A DNA stretch of 64,000 bases from Paracoccus sp. N5. Lineage in GTDB: Bacteria > Pseudomonadota > Alphaproteobacteria > Rhodobacterales > Rhodobacteraceae. Every line of letters begins with the position of its first letter. Within the stretch, counting starts at the first letter, position 1. The DNA lies in NCBI RefSeq assembly GCF_000371965.1, contig NZ_AQUO01000001.1, positions 2,426,001 through 2,490,000 of the forward strand. The letters are read 5' to 3'. The notes under the pieces are model-generated. The model saw only the letters and a program-made list of their open reading frames with translations, made no database searches and had not been told where the DNA came from. Made by a program: the position numbers and the translations under genes. Below, one piece after another: positions 7,918 to 16,867 of the stretch.

Positions 7918-8348
7918 TCATCCTCGACACCAATGTCGTCTCGGAGACGATGAAGCCGGCGCCAGAGCCGCGGGTGATCGACTGGCTCAACCGGCAAGAG
8001 TTGACCACCCTGCACCTGACCACCATCAGCCTGGCCGAGTTGCGGTTCGGCATTGCATGCCTGGACGCTGGGCGGCGTCGGGACGATCTTGACGCGCGGC
8101 TCGAGCAGATGCTGGCCGAGGTATTTCCGGCACGTATCCTGTCGTTCGACGAGGCCGCTGCCAGTGCCTTCGGAGTATTGATGGCAACGGCGCGCCGGCA
8201 GGGACAGGCCGTGAGTTTTGCCGATGGCGCGATTGCTGCCATTGCCGCGGCACAGGGCTATCCCGTCGCTAGCCGCGACACCGCGCCCTTCGCCGCCATG
8301 GGCGTGGAGGTGGTGGATCCGTGGCACGAGGCGGCTCAAGGCCGGTAA
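7914..8348 (+). CDS. PIN-domain ribonuclease toxin (FitB/VapC family)
   Basis: A 144-residue PIN-domain protein, full length for the family. The acidic metal-binding residues are all present: D5 (MIILDTN), E42 (SLAELRFG), D104 (SFADG) and D122 (ASRDTAPF). VapC/FitB toxins cut RNA, often tRNA, when freed from antitoxin. The specific target cannot be told. The motif LAELRFGI and ending VVDPWHEA are typical of the FitB branch. It overlaps the convergent sigma-like gene by 13 bp. Probably stabilises the island, which is inference. Confidence 0.9.
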   Translation: MIILDTNVVSETMKPAPEPRVIDWLNRQELTTLHLTTISLAELRFGIACLDAGRRRDDLDARLEQMLAEVFPARILSFDEAAASAFGVLMATARRQGQAVSFADGAIAAIAAAQGYPVASRDTAPFAAMGVEVVDPWHEAAQGR

Positions 8349-9052
8349 TGGCCTCGCAGGCGCGCGGCGGCGCGTTGATAACGTTTCCGCGCCGCCCCAT
8401 CGGACAGGCGGAGCGCGCTTGCCATCTCGATCTGATTTAAGCCGTCCACCGCGACGCCAAGGACCAGATCGGCATCTGACCCGATTACCGCCGACAGATC
8501 AGCCCGCAATTCCGCCCGCATCCGGGCCCGTTCCGCCCATGACGGCGGCGCGGCAATCCAGTCGGGTTCTACCTCCGCGCAAGATTGCTGGCGGTCGATC
8601 TCGCGTCGATGGGCGCGCAACAGATCGCGTTCGGTGTTCATCAGCACGGTGGCGGCGATATTGGTGACGCGACCGAGATCAAGGGTCCGGATGATTTCCG
8701 TGCTGCGGGCCAGGAGGTCGGAGTTGATCTCGTCAGCAGTGCCGACACGACGACGCAGGCAGCGGTTGCGGATCGCATCGAGCCCCGGCCACAGGGAAAG
8801 CAGCATGACGTGCAGGGCCAATCCCGCGGGACGATCGCGGCCTTGTGACCTGCGCACGAGGGCAGCGAGAATGGCGTTTCGCCCATCGAAATCGAGATGC
8901 CCATGATGCAGGGCGCCGAGCAGCCCGACGATATCGGTGTAAGGCCGAAGCGACGGTTCGGTCGACCGGACGGCACGATAATCGCGTTGGGATTGCAGGG
9001 TCGACGACGAACGGGCGAGATCCTCGCGGATCGCGGACCAGGAGAAAGACAC
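8336..9052 (-). CDS. Sigma-70-like / HTH protein of mobile element
   Basis: A 238-residue, mostly helical protein with a GTG start. Two stretches resemble sigma-factor regions. The first is TNIAATVLMNTERDLLRAHR (about residues 130-149). The second is a C-terminal helix-turn-helix, LNQIEMASALRLSDGAARKRYQRAAARLR, like region 4. The rest is not conserved with standard ECF sigma factors, so it may be a diverged phage-element transcription factor. A GGAAGG sits 11 nt before the start, which is only a fair ribosome-binding site. It is convergent with the toxin gene. Moderately sure of a DNA-binding role, less so of true sigma activity. Confidence 0.55.
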   Translation of the reverse strand: MSFSWSAIREDLARSSSTLQSQRDYRAVRSTEPSLRPYTDIVGLLGALHHGHLDFDGRNAILAALVRRSQGRDRPAGLALHVMLLSLWPGLDAIRNRCLRRRVGTADEINSDLLARSTEIIRTLDLGRVTNIAATVLMNTERDLLRAHRREIDRQQSCAEVEPDWIAAPPSWAERARMRAELRADLSAVIGSDADLVLGVAVDGLNQIEMASALRLSDGAARKRYQRAAARLRGHYRP

Positions 9053-9149
9053 GGGACGCCAGCCTTCCGGCCGGGCGTCCAGCGCCTCTCTCGGGCCTCA
9101 GGGCGTCGTGCGCCTCTGATGATCGGGAAATTCAGGGGAACGGCGCGGC

Positions 9150-9380
9150 TTAACGCGCCGGTCCCTTCGTCTGGCTCATGGTCCCGCAGCGCCGGCAGGT
9201 CGCCGTGGCGGGATAGCTGAACAGATATTCGTGACCGCGCGCGAAGCTCACATGCATCAGGCCGTCGCGGTGGATGCCAAGCAGTGCGCCGCAGCAGCAA
9301 CGCCAGTCGTTAGATGAGATGCGGGGCGTGCGGTCCTGCGCGCAGCGCACCGCCGCGAGATGAGAGTTGTGGGTCGGCAT
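9150..9380 (-). CDS. Small zinc-ribbon protein (Com-like)
   Basis: A 76-residue protein starting MPTHNSHLAAVRCAQD. The ATG at 9380 has GGAG 8 nt upstream, and an in-frame ATG at 9413 has none. Cysteines are arranged CCCGALLG...CRRCGT, with about 35 residues between, like the zinc ribbon of the phage Mu Com translational regulator family. Com-type proteins bind mRNA to allow translation of a methyltransferase gene. That role here is only an analogy. It lies upstream of, and in the same direction as, the sigma-like gene. Confidence 0.55.
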   Translation of the reverse strand: MPTHNSHLAAVRCAQDRTPRISSNDWRCCCGALLGIHRDGLMHVSFARGHEYLFSYPATATCRRCGTMSQTKGPAR

Positions 9381-9473
9381 TTGAAATGCTCCGTCGTTGA
9401 AGGAGCAGCTCAAATGAAACAGCGAATCGCAGTTAGTCAGAGCCCCTGAACGCAGTTGGAGCGCAGTTGGCGG

Positions 9474-11647
9474 TCAGACCGCGATCTCCCATTGTCCGCG
9501 CTTCGGAGAGCGCATGAAGCCAGCCTTCAGCTTGTCCCACAATGGCTGGCCAAAAATGCTGCTGAGGGATTGCCCCCCGAACCCTGCGATCATGTCCTCG
9601 GTCTTCATGGGCGTCGGATATGCCTGTACCAGTCGATCGATGACCGTGACGCGATTTTCCCCCACAATGTCGATCGTGCCTCGGCCTGGTACGCTCAGCA
9701 CCCCGGCGCCGGTGCCCGACTTGTGGAACTCGACAGCCGCCCCACCTTGGGCCAACGAACGGTTCCGACGAAATGCTGCCGTCAGGCTTGTCAGATCGAC
9801 AGCAAATTCGGCTCCCTCCGGCAGAATATGGTCGGCGAGTCTGGCGAGCACATTTGCCGCCAGGCAGACGCCGGCCACGTCGCCCGCCTGCAGGACGAGC
9901 CCGATCCCCTGTTTGTCACGCGCGCGAAGCTCGGTGTCGATGGCGGCGCGGACCCGTTCGTCCTCGAGTCGGCGCGCGAGATAGAGCGGCACATCACGCC
10001 CGTCGATTTCGAGTGCGCCGAGCGCGATGAGGTCGGGCCGGATGTTCTCCATCGCTGTGATGTCCAGCGCCTTGCCAAGCTGCTCGCGCAGGTGGCTGGC
10101 GACCCATCCGTCTCGAATCCGATAGACACGGTAGCGCTCAGGCAGCGCGGCCGACGATGACTGGCCGTCGCTCGAGTGAAGCTCGAGTCCTTCAGGACGC
10201 TCCACGACCTTTGCCACATGTTCCCCGAAATCGTCTTCTTCGTCGATCAGGTCGTCACCCTCCCAACCTGAGGGGACCAGGAACCCGAGATCGAGCAGGG
10301 TTTTGACGTCTACCCCCCGCTCATGAAGCCAGGCACCGTTTATCCGGTCAGATGCCAGGTTCCACAAAGCCAGCAATGCAGGCAGCACCGCCGTGCTCTC
10401 TCTGGGCGTCGGTGCGCGACCATCACGCAATATGCCCCAATGGCGGAGCAAGCGGTGACCGAGGACGCGCTCGAACGGATCATCCAGGCTCAGCAGGCTC
10501 GTGGTGTTTCGATCCGTCAGGGTAAAGTCCAGCGTGCGCTCGCCGTCCACGCCCGCCCGCCGGTATTGAACAGCAATTTCCACGAACCGCATCGCGAGGG
10601 CATTGCGAAATATCCTCTCAAGGCCCGGCTGATCGCTGATCAGCTGGCCTATGTCTTCATCCAGGGACGTCGAGACCGACAGCCTGTTGGCGAGGTTTCC
10701 GATACTGATGTCCGCGCGGATCACGCGAGCTCGCAGGATGCTTGCGTCGTCGAACTCGGGGAGTCCCAGATCGAACCCGTTAAAGAACCGCGCGATGTCG
10801 TAGGCCTGAAAATCGACAGGTTGTTGCGAGGGCTCTTGCTCGAGGACCGTTCTGATGAAGCTCTCGGCCGCGTCATGGCGAAGCTTTCGGGTCCCAGCAC
10901 GGACATGCACGCGTCCGGTACTCGGGGTGTGCACGATCATGATTTCCCCTGGTGGGCGGAAATACATTGTCGTGCGCTGCCCGTCGTCGTGGAGTTCCCG
11001 CACACTGGTGGGGGCTTCCGGGTGAACCACAAGGTACATGACCTCGGCGGGCACATCGCCGTCCTGGGGAATAGCGAACCGGTCGACTTCATACCCGTCA
11101 CCCCGATCGAGCCTATCCCGCAGATCGTCCAGCAAGGTGTCCAGCGCTGATGAGGCGACATCAGCCGCGCCGTCTTCCACAGGCGCGACCATGAACGTCT
11201 GGTAGTGGCGTCATAGCGGCGATAGAGCCGCAGATGCAGGGTGTTCTCGGCCGCCTCGAACAACATCGGCTCCTTGAGATAAGCCCACAAGCTGCGCGCC
11301 AGCGCGTCGCGCTGCCCCTCGAACTCGCGCTTCTGCTCTGTCGTCAGTTTGGAGCGAACCAGTCCGTCGAGCGCGAACTGGCCGCGATCTGACGACATGG
11401 TGACGATGCGGGCCGCTTCGGTTTCGAGCGGTGACAGCTTCTCTTTGCGCTGCTCGCGCAGCATGGCGGCGGCCGGCACGTTCCCGTCCGTTTCATCCGG
11501 ATCGAAGTAGTAATCGACCAGCCAGGTCAGTTTGTCGAAAACCCGCATTTGCAGGAACGCGGCGATCATCGACGCCTCAGCATCGCCGAACAGGCGGAAC
11601 AGGGCGGGGCAGGACTTGGCAGGCGCTCGAACCATGCAGGTCTCCAT
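9474..11647 (-). pseudogene. Large hypothetical gene with an apparent -1 frameshift near 11205
   Basis: Two open frames on the minus strand join into one protein of about 720 residues. The N-terminal piece (from ATG 11647) runs as METCMVRAPAKSCPALFRLF to LHLRLYRRYDATT. The C-terminal piece (ending 9474) continues as YQTFMVAPVEDGAAD. The frames meet at about 11200-11208, where one missing base would restore RRYDA-x-YQTFMV in a single frame. Past that point the first frame translates the same DNA as an Arg/Trp/Thr-rich shadow. Neither part shows a family I recognise. The long C-terminal part is acidic, soluble and free of membrane segments. It could be a real mutation, a sequencing error or a programmed shift. 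Confidence 0.6.
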
Positions 11648-11766
11648 GATCAGAGTTTGCCAAGGCTAACCCGAGAGGGGAAAAAGGCAAAATAATCTTG
11701 TGCCCGCTGTCCCGATCCTCCGGGACGGGTGGCTTTTCCTCAGGAGAAGCAACCGGGCTGATCCTG

Positions 11767-11970
11767 ATGAAACGACCCAATCCCCTGTCCCCCATGCTGA
11801 TGACCCCGGCCGAGCGCCGCGCCGAACTGTGCAGGCTGCTGGCGCTCGGGCTGGGTCGGCTGCGCACGCGGGAGACAGTAGAAGAATCTGACGACACTGG
11901 AGAAAGTTGCCTACACTATCCGTCCGACCAATGCCGTCATGCAACTCCAACGCAACGGAGAAATGCATGA
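11767..11970 (+). CDS. Small protein preceding DUF2924/recombinase
   Basis: A 67-residue protein with MTPAERRAELCRLLALGLGRLR in its first half and an acidic/polar tail (EESDDTGESCLHYPSDQ). Its TGA overlaps the ATG of the DUF2924 gene. Small proteins of this kind regularly open the DUF2924-recombinase cassette in alphaproteobacteria. The start is uncertain: ATGs at 11767, 11794 and 11800 are in frame, and the nearest purine-rich stretch (about 11742) is rather far upstream. Function unknown. Confidence 0.6.
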   Translation: MKRPNPLSPMLMTPAERRAELCRLLALGLGRLRTRETVEESDDTGESCLHYPSDQCRHATPTQRRNA

Positions 11971-12422
11971 ACAAGCCCGATCCCATCCCCGCGCGCCTGG
12001 CCGCGCTGAAGACCGCGACCACGCCGGAATTGAAGGCGCAGTGGCGTGACCTGTTCGACAGCGAGCCGCCGCCGTTCAACCGCCGCTATCTCGAAAGCCG
12101 CATCGCCTATCGCATCCAGGAACTGGCCTATGGCGGGCTGAAGCCCGAGACAATCCGGCGGCTGGAACGGCTTGGCGAGGAACTGGACGGCGGGGACAAG
12201 AGGAAGCGCGGCATCCGCGCCGATCGCGACCGCCCCATCACCGGCACACGGCTGCTGCGAGAATGGCAGGGCGTCGAACAGATCGTCACCGTCACCGCCG
12301 ATGGCTTCGAATGGCAGGGGCGGCCGTACAAGTCGCTGTCGGCCATCGCGCGGGCCATCACCGGCACGCGTTGGAACGGGTGGACCTTCTTCGGGCTCAA
12401 GAACCACAGGGGGCGGACATGA
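11967..12422 (+). CDS. DUF2924 domain-containing protein
   Basis: A 151-residue protein covering one DUF2924 domain. It has the FNRRYLESRIAYRIQELAYG segment (about residues 34-53), the GTRLLREWQGVEQIVTVTAD segment, and a RAMA-like end FEWQGRPYKSLSAIARAITG then WNGWTFFGL. The C-terminal part resembles small modules that recognise DNA or accompany recombinases. The gene overlaps its neighbours on both sides by ATGA (11967-11970 and 12419-12422), so it is coupled to the recombinase. It probably assists or regulates integration, which is inference from constant linkage. Confidence 0.85.
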   Translation: MNKPDPIPARLAALKTATTPELKAQWRDLFDSEPPPFNRRYLESRIAYRIQELAYGGLKPETIRRLERLGEELDGGDKRKRGIRADRDRPITGTRLLREWQGVEQIVTVTADGFEWQGRPYKSLSAIARAITGTRWNGWTFFGLKNHRGRT

Positions 12423-13744
12423 CGAAGCCGCCGGAAAAATCGAAGGTCGTCCGCAAGCTGCGCTGCGCGGTCTACACCCGCAAATCCTCCGAGGAAGGGT
12501 TGGAGCAGGAGTTCAACTCGCTCCACGCCCAACGCGAGGCCTGCGAAGCCTATATCGCCAGCCAGCGGTCCGAGGGCTGGGTTCTTGTCCGCGATCAATA
12601 TGACGACGGCGGCATCTCGGGCGGCACGTTGGAGCGCCCCGGCCTGAAGCGGTTGCTGGAGGATATCGAGGACGGGCTGGTCGACGTGGTCGTGGTCTAC
12701 AAGATCGACCGCCTCAGCCGCTCGCTCGCCGACTTCGCCAAGTTGGTCGAGGTCTTCGACCGGAACGGCGTGACGTTTGTTTCCGTGACCCAGTCCTTCA
12801 ACACGACCACGTCGATGGGGCGGCTGACGCTGAACATCCTGCTGTCCTTCGCCCAGTTCGAGCGCGAGGTGACGGCCGAGCGCATCCGCGACAAGGTCGC
12901 CGCGAGCCGGAAGAAGGGTATGTGGATGGGGGGCGTGCCGCCCTACGGCTACCGGGTGGAAAACCGCAAACTGCTGGTGGACGAGGAAGCCGCCGCGCAC
13001 GTCCGCTGGATCTTTGCCCACTTCCTCGAGATCGGGTCGGGCACGGAGCTGGCGAGAGAGATCACGAAACGCGGCATCCGAACGCCGCGCGGCAACCGGA
13101 TCGACAAGAAATACATCTACCGGATGCTGAGCAACCGCGCCTACATCGGCGAGGCGGTGCACAAGGGCGACAGCTACCCCGGCGAGCACGACGCCATCAT
13201 CGACCGCGAGACGTGGGACCGTGTCCACACCATCCTGCAGGAGAGCCCGCGCAAGCGCGCGGCCCGCACACGCGCTGATACGCCCGCGCTGCTGAAGGGA
13301 CTGCTGTTCGGGCCCGATGGCGCCGCCTTCTCGCCGACGCACACCCGGAAAGGCGACAAGCTCTACCGCTACTATGTCAGCCAGACCGTGCTGAAGCACG
13401 GTGCTGGATCCTGCCCGGTGGGTCGTGTCCCCGCAGGTGAGATCGAGGCTGCCGTCATCGACCAGTTGCGCGCCGTGTTCCGCCAGCCGGAGATCGTTGC
13501 GGGGACGTGGAAGGCGGCGCGCGCCCATGCTGACGACATCACCGAGGCCGATGCCCGCGCGGCCCTGCAGCAGCTCGATCCGCTGTGGGACGAACTGTTC
13601 CCCGCCGAGCAAGCCCGCATCGTAGCGCTGCTGGTTGAACGGGTCGACATCAGTACGGGCGGCCTGAATGTCCGGCTCCGCGTCGACGGGCTCGGCAGCC
13701 TCGCTCGCGAGATGCAGACAGGCGGTATCGAGGCCGCAGCATGA
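12419..13744 (+). CDS. Large serine recombinase
   Basis: A 441-residue site-specific recombinase. The resolvase domain (about residues 13-160) has the catalytic serine in YTRKS (S23), LHAQREACEAYI, YDDGGISGGTLERPGLKRLL and FAQFEREVTAERIRDK. A recombinase domain follows (GVPPYGYRVENRKLLVDEEA to NRAYIGEAVHKG). The region LLFGPDGAAFSPTHTRKGDK to CPVGRVP replaces the usual CxxC zinc ribbon with a cysteine-poor version. I believe that is normal for the DUF2924-linked group. It likely integrates or excises the island or a smaller cassette. No att pair could be identified within the window. Confidence 0.93.
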   Translation: MTKPPEKSKVVRKLRCAVYTRKSSEEGLEQEFNSLHAQREACEAYIASQRSEGWVLVRDQYDDGGISGGTLERPGLKRLLEDIEDGLVDVVVVYKIDRLSRSLADFAKLVEVFDRNGVTFVSVTQSFNTTTSMGRLTLNILLSFAQFEREVTAERIRDKVAASRKKGMWMGGVPPYGYRVENRKLLVDEEAAAHVRWIFAHFLEIGSGTELAREITKRGIRTPRGNRIDKKYIYRMLSNRAYIGEAVHKGDSYPGEHDAIIDRETWDRVHTILQESPRKRAARTRADTPALLKGLLFGPDGAAFSPTHTRKGDKLYRYYVSQTVLKHGAGSCPVGRVPAGEIEAAVIDQLRAVFRQPEIVAGTWKAARAHADDITEADARAALQQLDPLWDELFPAEQARIVALLVERVDISTGGLNVRLRVDGLGSLAREMQTGGIEAAA

Positions 13745-14121
13745 CTCGCCGGGCACCGATCCCCGAAACCGTGACGCTGCATGTCCCGTTCCGCGTCGTG
13801 AAGCGCGGCGGGCGGAAGGAAATGCACTTGCCGGAAGGCGCCACGCACTCGCGGCGGACCGACAACACGCTGGTCAAGGCGCTGGCGCGCGCGTTCCGGT
13901 GGAAGCGGATGATCGACACAGGCCGCTATGCGACCATCACCGACCTCGCCGCGCATGAGGGCATCTCGCCCTCCTACCTCACCCGCATCCTTCGCCTCAC
14001 GCTGCTCGCCCCCGACATCGTGGATACAATTCTGGAAGGTCGGCAAGGGCCGGACGTGACCTTGGTCCGGCTGATGGACGGGTTCCCGGAGGAGTGGGAG
14101 AGCCAGAGGAAGTCTTTCTGA
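13741..14121 (+). CDS. Recombinase-linked small HTH protein
   Basis: A 126-residue basic protein whose ATG overlaps the recombinase stop (ATGA at 13741-13744). The central segment TITDLAAHEGISPSYLTRIL is a clear helix-turn-helix, followed by LTLLAPDIVDTILEGRQ. Such proteins regularly end the DUF2924-recombinase cassette. A role as directionality factor or cassette regulator is plausible but not shown. The cassette ends here: 112 bp separate it from the defence operon. Confidence 0.75.
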   Translation: MTRRAPIPETVTLHVPFRVVKRGGRKEMHLPEGATHSRRTDNTLVKALARAFRWKRMIDTGRYATITDLAAHEGISPSYLTRILRLTLLAPDIVDTILEGRQGPDVTLVRLMDGFPEEWESQRKSF

Positions 14122-14233
14122 CATTCTCGACACTCCCCGTCCAATCCTCGTCTTGATCCTGAAATCATCTCATGATTGCTTGGGCTTGATCCAGTTCTCT
14201 GGAGATTGCTCGCGTTTCAGTCGGGAGGGCGTT

Positions 14234-16867
14234 GTGCCGGGGCCTCAAGTTGATGGATTGGTTGAACGTATCCGCCAAGCGCTGCCACGGCATGGCAATC
14301 TCGAAAGCGCGGTTGCTGCCGTTCGCACCGAACTCGACCTCCTCTCCCCCGGGCTTGCAGCTAATCTGTCCGGCGAGATCGACGAAGCCGCCGCCATCGT
14401 TACCCGCGAGTTCGAACAGATCGAGATACTCCACAGCCACTCGGTGATCAGAAAACGGCCGGAATGGTACTTCGGCCCGAGACCGTCGGACCTGCACTGG
14501 CCTGCCGTGAAGTCCTTCCTTCTTAACGAGAAGAAGTGGCACGAGGACGACGTGCACGGCATCGATGACGCATCGAACGAGGTAGTATCACTTCTCGAGA
14601 ACCCGCGGGATCCGGCGAGGAGCCAGTTCTCCTGTCGCGGACTGGTCGTCGGCCACGTCCAGTCGGGCAAGACGGCGAACATGACGGCCGTCATCGCCAA
14701 GGCGCTCGATGCAGGCTACGATACCGTAATCGTCCTCGCCGGTCTGACGAACAAGCTACGCCATCAGACCCAGCTCAGGTTGTATTCCGACCTGGTGCGG
14801 CGCAATCCCCTGAACTGGCAGGTGCTCACGTCGAACCAGGTGGACAGGGATTTCCGGGCTCCGCCTCAGGGCGGTTTCCTCTCCCATTCCGACAAGGCGC
14901 AGCTGGCCGTCATCAAGAAGAACGTCTCGCCCCTTGGAGAACTGCGTAAGGCCATCAGGGAGACATTGCCGGCTGTGTTGCAGCAGCTCCGGGTCCTGGT
15001 CATCGACGACGAATGCGACCAGGCAAGCGTGAACTCGGCGCGGGGCGAGCTCGACATGACGGCCATCAACCAGCGCATCCGCGAACTTCTCGGACTGCTC
15101 CCGGCTGTTACCTATGTCGGCTACACTGCCACTCCCTTCGCGAATGTGCTGATCAACCCCTACCGTGTCGACGGCCAGGAGCTCGACGATCTCTATCCAC
15201 GGGACTTCATCACGGCACTGCCGAAACCAGATCGGTACTTCGGCACCGAGCGTCTGTTCGGGAAGACGCCGGTCGACCCGGAGGACGTGCGGCCCGACGA
15301 GGAAGGGCTCGACATGATCCGCGACGTGCCGGATGAGGATGAGGCGGGGCTGCAGCCGCGCAGCAGGAAGGAGCGTGACGCCTTTCAGCCTGCCATGACG
15401 CCGAGTCTCGAGGCCGCCATCCTCTACTTCCTCGCGTGCTGCGCCGCGCGGCGCGCCCGCGGACATGGGGACCAGCACATGACGATGCTGGTGCACACAT
15501 CGGCCTACGTTCGTGCGCACGAGGTGGTTGCGGCGCTGATCGAGGGCTGGGTCGACGTGCACCGCAAGGATCTTGTCGATTCGGCATCCGACATCGGATC
15601 CCTGCTCGGTCGGGTCTGGGACGAGGAGCAGGGACGACTGCCGGACGACGTGACTGATGCGAAGCCGGTCACACTGGAAGATGTCTTCCGGTATCTGCCG
15701 GAAGTGCTCCAAAGCATCGAGTTCCCGGTCGAGAACGGCGCAAGCGACGACAGGATCGATTATTCCGGCCGGCCGAAGACGTACATCGTGGTCGGCGGCT
15801 CCATCCTCGCTCGGGGCCTGACCCTCGAAGGCCTGATGGTCAGTTATTTCCTGCGAACGGCAAACCAGTACGACACGCTACTCCAGATGGGACGCTGGTT
15901 CGGCTACCGGCCCGGCTACGAGGATCTTCCGCGGATCTGGATGCCGAGCGATCTCAAGCTGCGATTCAGGGCGCTTGCCTCCGTCGAACAGGAAATCAGG
16001 GAGGACATCGAGCAGTATCGGCTCCGCGACCTCACGCCGATGGACCTGGCGGTCCGGATCAGGGCAATTCCCGGCATGGCGATCACCGCGGCAAACAAGA
16101 TGCGCGCCGCGAGGCGCTGTGCTGTCAGCTACTGGGGAACCCATCGCCAGACGTTCCGTTTCGCTCACACTGACGCTGGACTGCTCGAAAGGAACTGGGC
16201 AGCAGGCAACGAACTGGTCAGCCGTATCGAGGCGCTTGGCCTGCGCGATCGGGACGCAGGGGAGCGCAAGCTCTGGCGCAACGTGCCGAGGTCGTCGGTC
16301 CGCAGGTTCCTCGAGGCCTATTCCGTCGAGTCCTCCCAGGCGGACCTGCTGCCGGCCATGCTGGTCCCGTTCATCGACGGGCCGGATCCACGCCTTTCGT
16401 CATGGAACGTCGGTATCGTCGAGTCCGGCCGCGGTCGCGATTCCGATGCTGCTCTCGGTACGATCGGCTCCGTCAGGACGGTCAACCGCGCGAGGCTGAA
16501 TGATACGAACGGGATCGCGGACATCAAGGCACTCATGTCGAGACGCGATGTGGTTTTCGACTGCGGCAACACTGTCGGAGGCAACGGAAGCTGGGAGGAA
16601 CTGAAGGCGGCGAGGTTGGACGCGGTGGGACAGGTTCCGCTTCTCCTGCTCTATCCAATCGCGCGGGACTCGCGCCCCGAGCGCGAGAGCAAGGCGAGAG
16701 TGCCGCTCGATGCCGTGCATGACGTGCTCGGAATCGGGATCGTCTTCCCCGGATCGGTCACGGAGGGCGGGAACTTCGTCTCGGTGGAGCTGCAGCCGCT
16801 GTCGGCCGAGGAAGTCGCCGCGATCGAGGAAGAGGAGGCCGCGCAGACGGAGGCAGCAGGTGTCTAG
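14234..16867 (+). CDS. Z1 domain superfamily-2 ATPase/helicase (defence operon gene 1)
   Basis: An 877-residue protein. I chose the GTG at 14234, which has GGGAGGG at 14223-14229. An ATG at 14153 lacks a good site. Walker A is GHVQSGKT (140-147), the Walker B-type motif is IDDECDQAS (257-265), then YTATPFANV (297-305). A C-terminal helicase motif is QMGRWFGYR (551-559), preceded by GGSILARGLTLEGL. These are hallmarks of the Z1 family, an SF2-like ATPase linked to restriction-type operons. It presumably moves along or remodels DNA with the nuclease and GHKL ATPase encoded next. Its stop lies inside the start region of gene 2, showing tight coupling. Confidence 0.88.
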   Translation: MPGPQVDGLVERIRQALPRHGNLESAVAAVRTELDLLSPGLAANLSGEIDEAAAIVTREFEQIEILHSHSVIRKRPEWYFGPRPSDLHWPAVKSFLLNEKKWHEDDVHGIDDASNEVVSLLENPRDPARSQFSCRGLVVGHVQSGKTANMTAVIAKALDAGYDTVIVLAGLTNKLRHQTQLRLYSDLVRRNPLNWQVLTSNQVDRDFRAPPQGGFLSHSDKAQLAVIKKNVSPLGELRKAIRETLPAVLQQLRVLVIDDECDQASVNSARGELDMTAINQRIRELLGLLPAVTYVGYTATPFANVLINPYRVDGQELDDLYPRDFITALPKPDRYFGTERLFGKTPVDPEDVRPDEEGLDMIRDVPDEDEAGLQPRSRKERDAFQPAMTPSLEAAILYFLACCAARRARGHGDQHMTMLVHTSAYVRAHEVVAALIEGWVDVHRKDLVDSASDIGSLLGRVWDEEQGRLPDDVTDAKPVTLEDVFRYLPEVLQSIEFPVENGASDDRIDYSGRPKTYIVVGGSILARGLTLEGLMVSYFLRTANQYDTLLQMGRWFGYRPGYEDLPRIWMPSDLKLRFRALASVEQEIREDIEQYRLRDLTPMDLAVRIRAIPGMAITAANKMRAARRCAVSYWGTHRQTFRFAHTDAGLLERNWAAGNELVSRIEALGLRDRDAGERKLWRNVPRSSVRRFLEAYSVESSQADLLPAMLVPFIDGPDPRLSSWNVGIVESGRGRDSDAALGTIGSVRTVNRARLNDTNGIADIKALMSRRDVVFDCGNTVGGNGSWEELKAARLDAVGQVPLLLLYPIARDSRPERESKARVPLDAVHDVLGIGIVFPGSVTEGGNFVSVELQPLSAEEVAAIEEEEAAQTEAAGV

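Noticed and set aside
12128..13756. 542-codon minus-strand frame opposite the serine recombinase
   Set aside because: Antisense to a gene with clear catalytic motifs; composition typical of GC-rich shadows.
16710..16859. ATG start of the nuclease gene within the Z1 gene
   Set aside because: It lies in the Z1 coding sequence without a ribosome-binding site; the GTG at 16860 has GGAGG at ideal distance.
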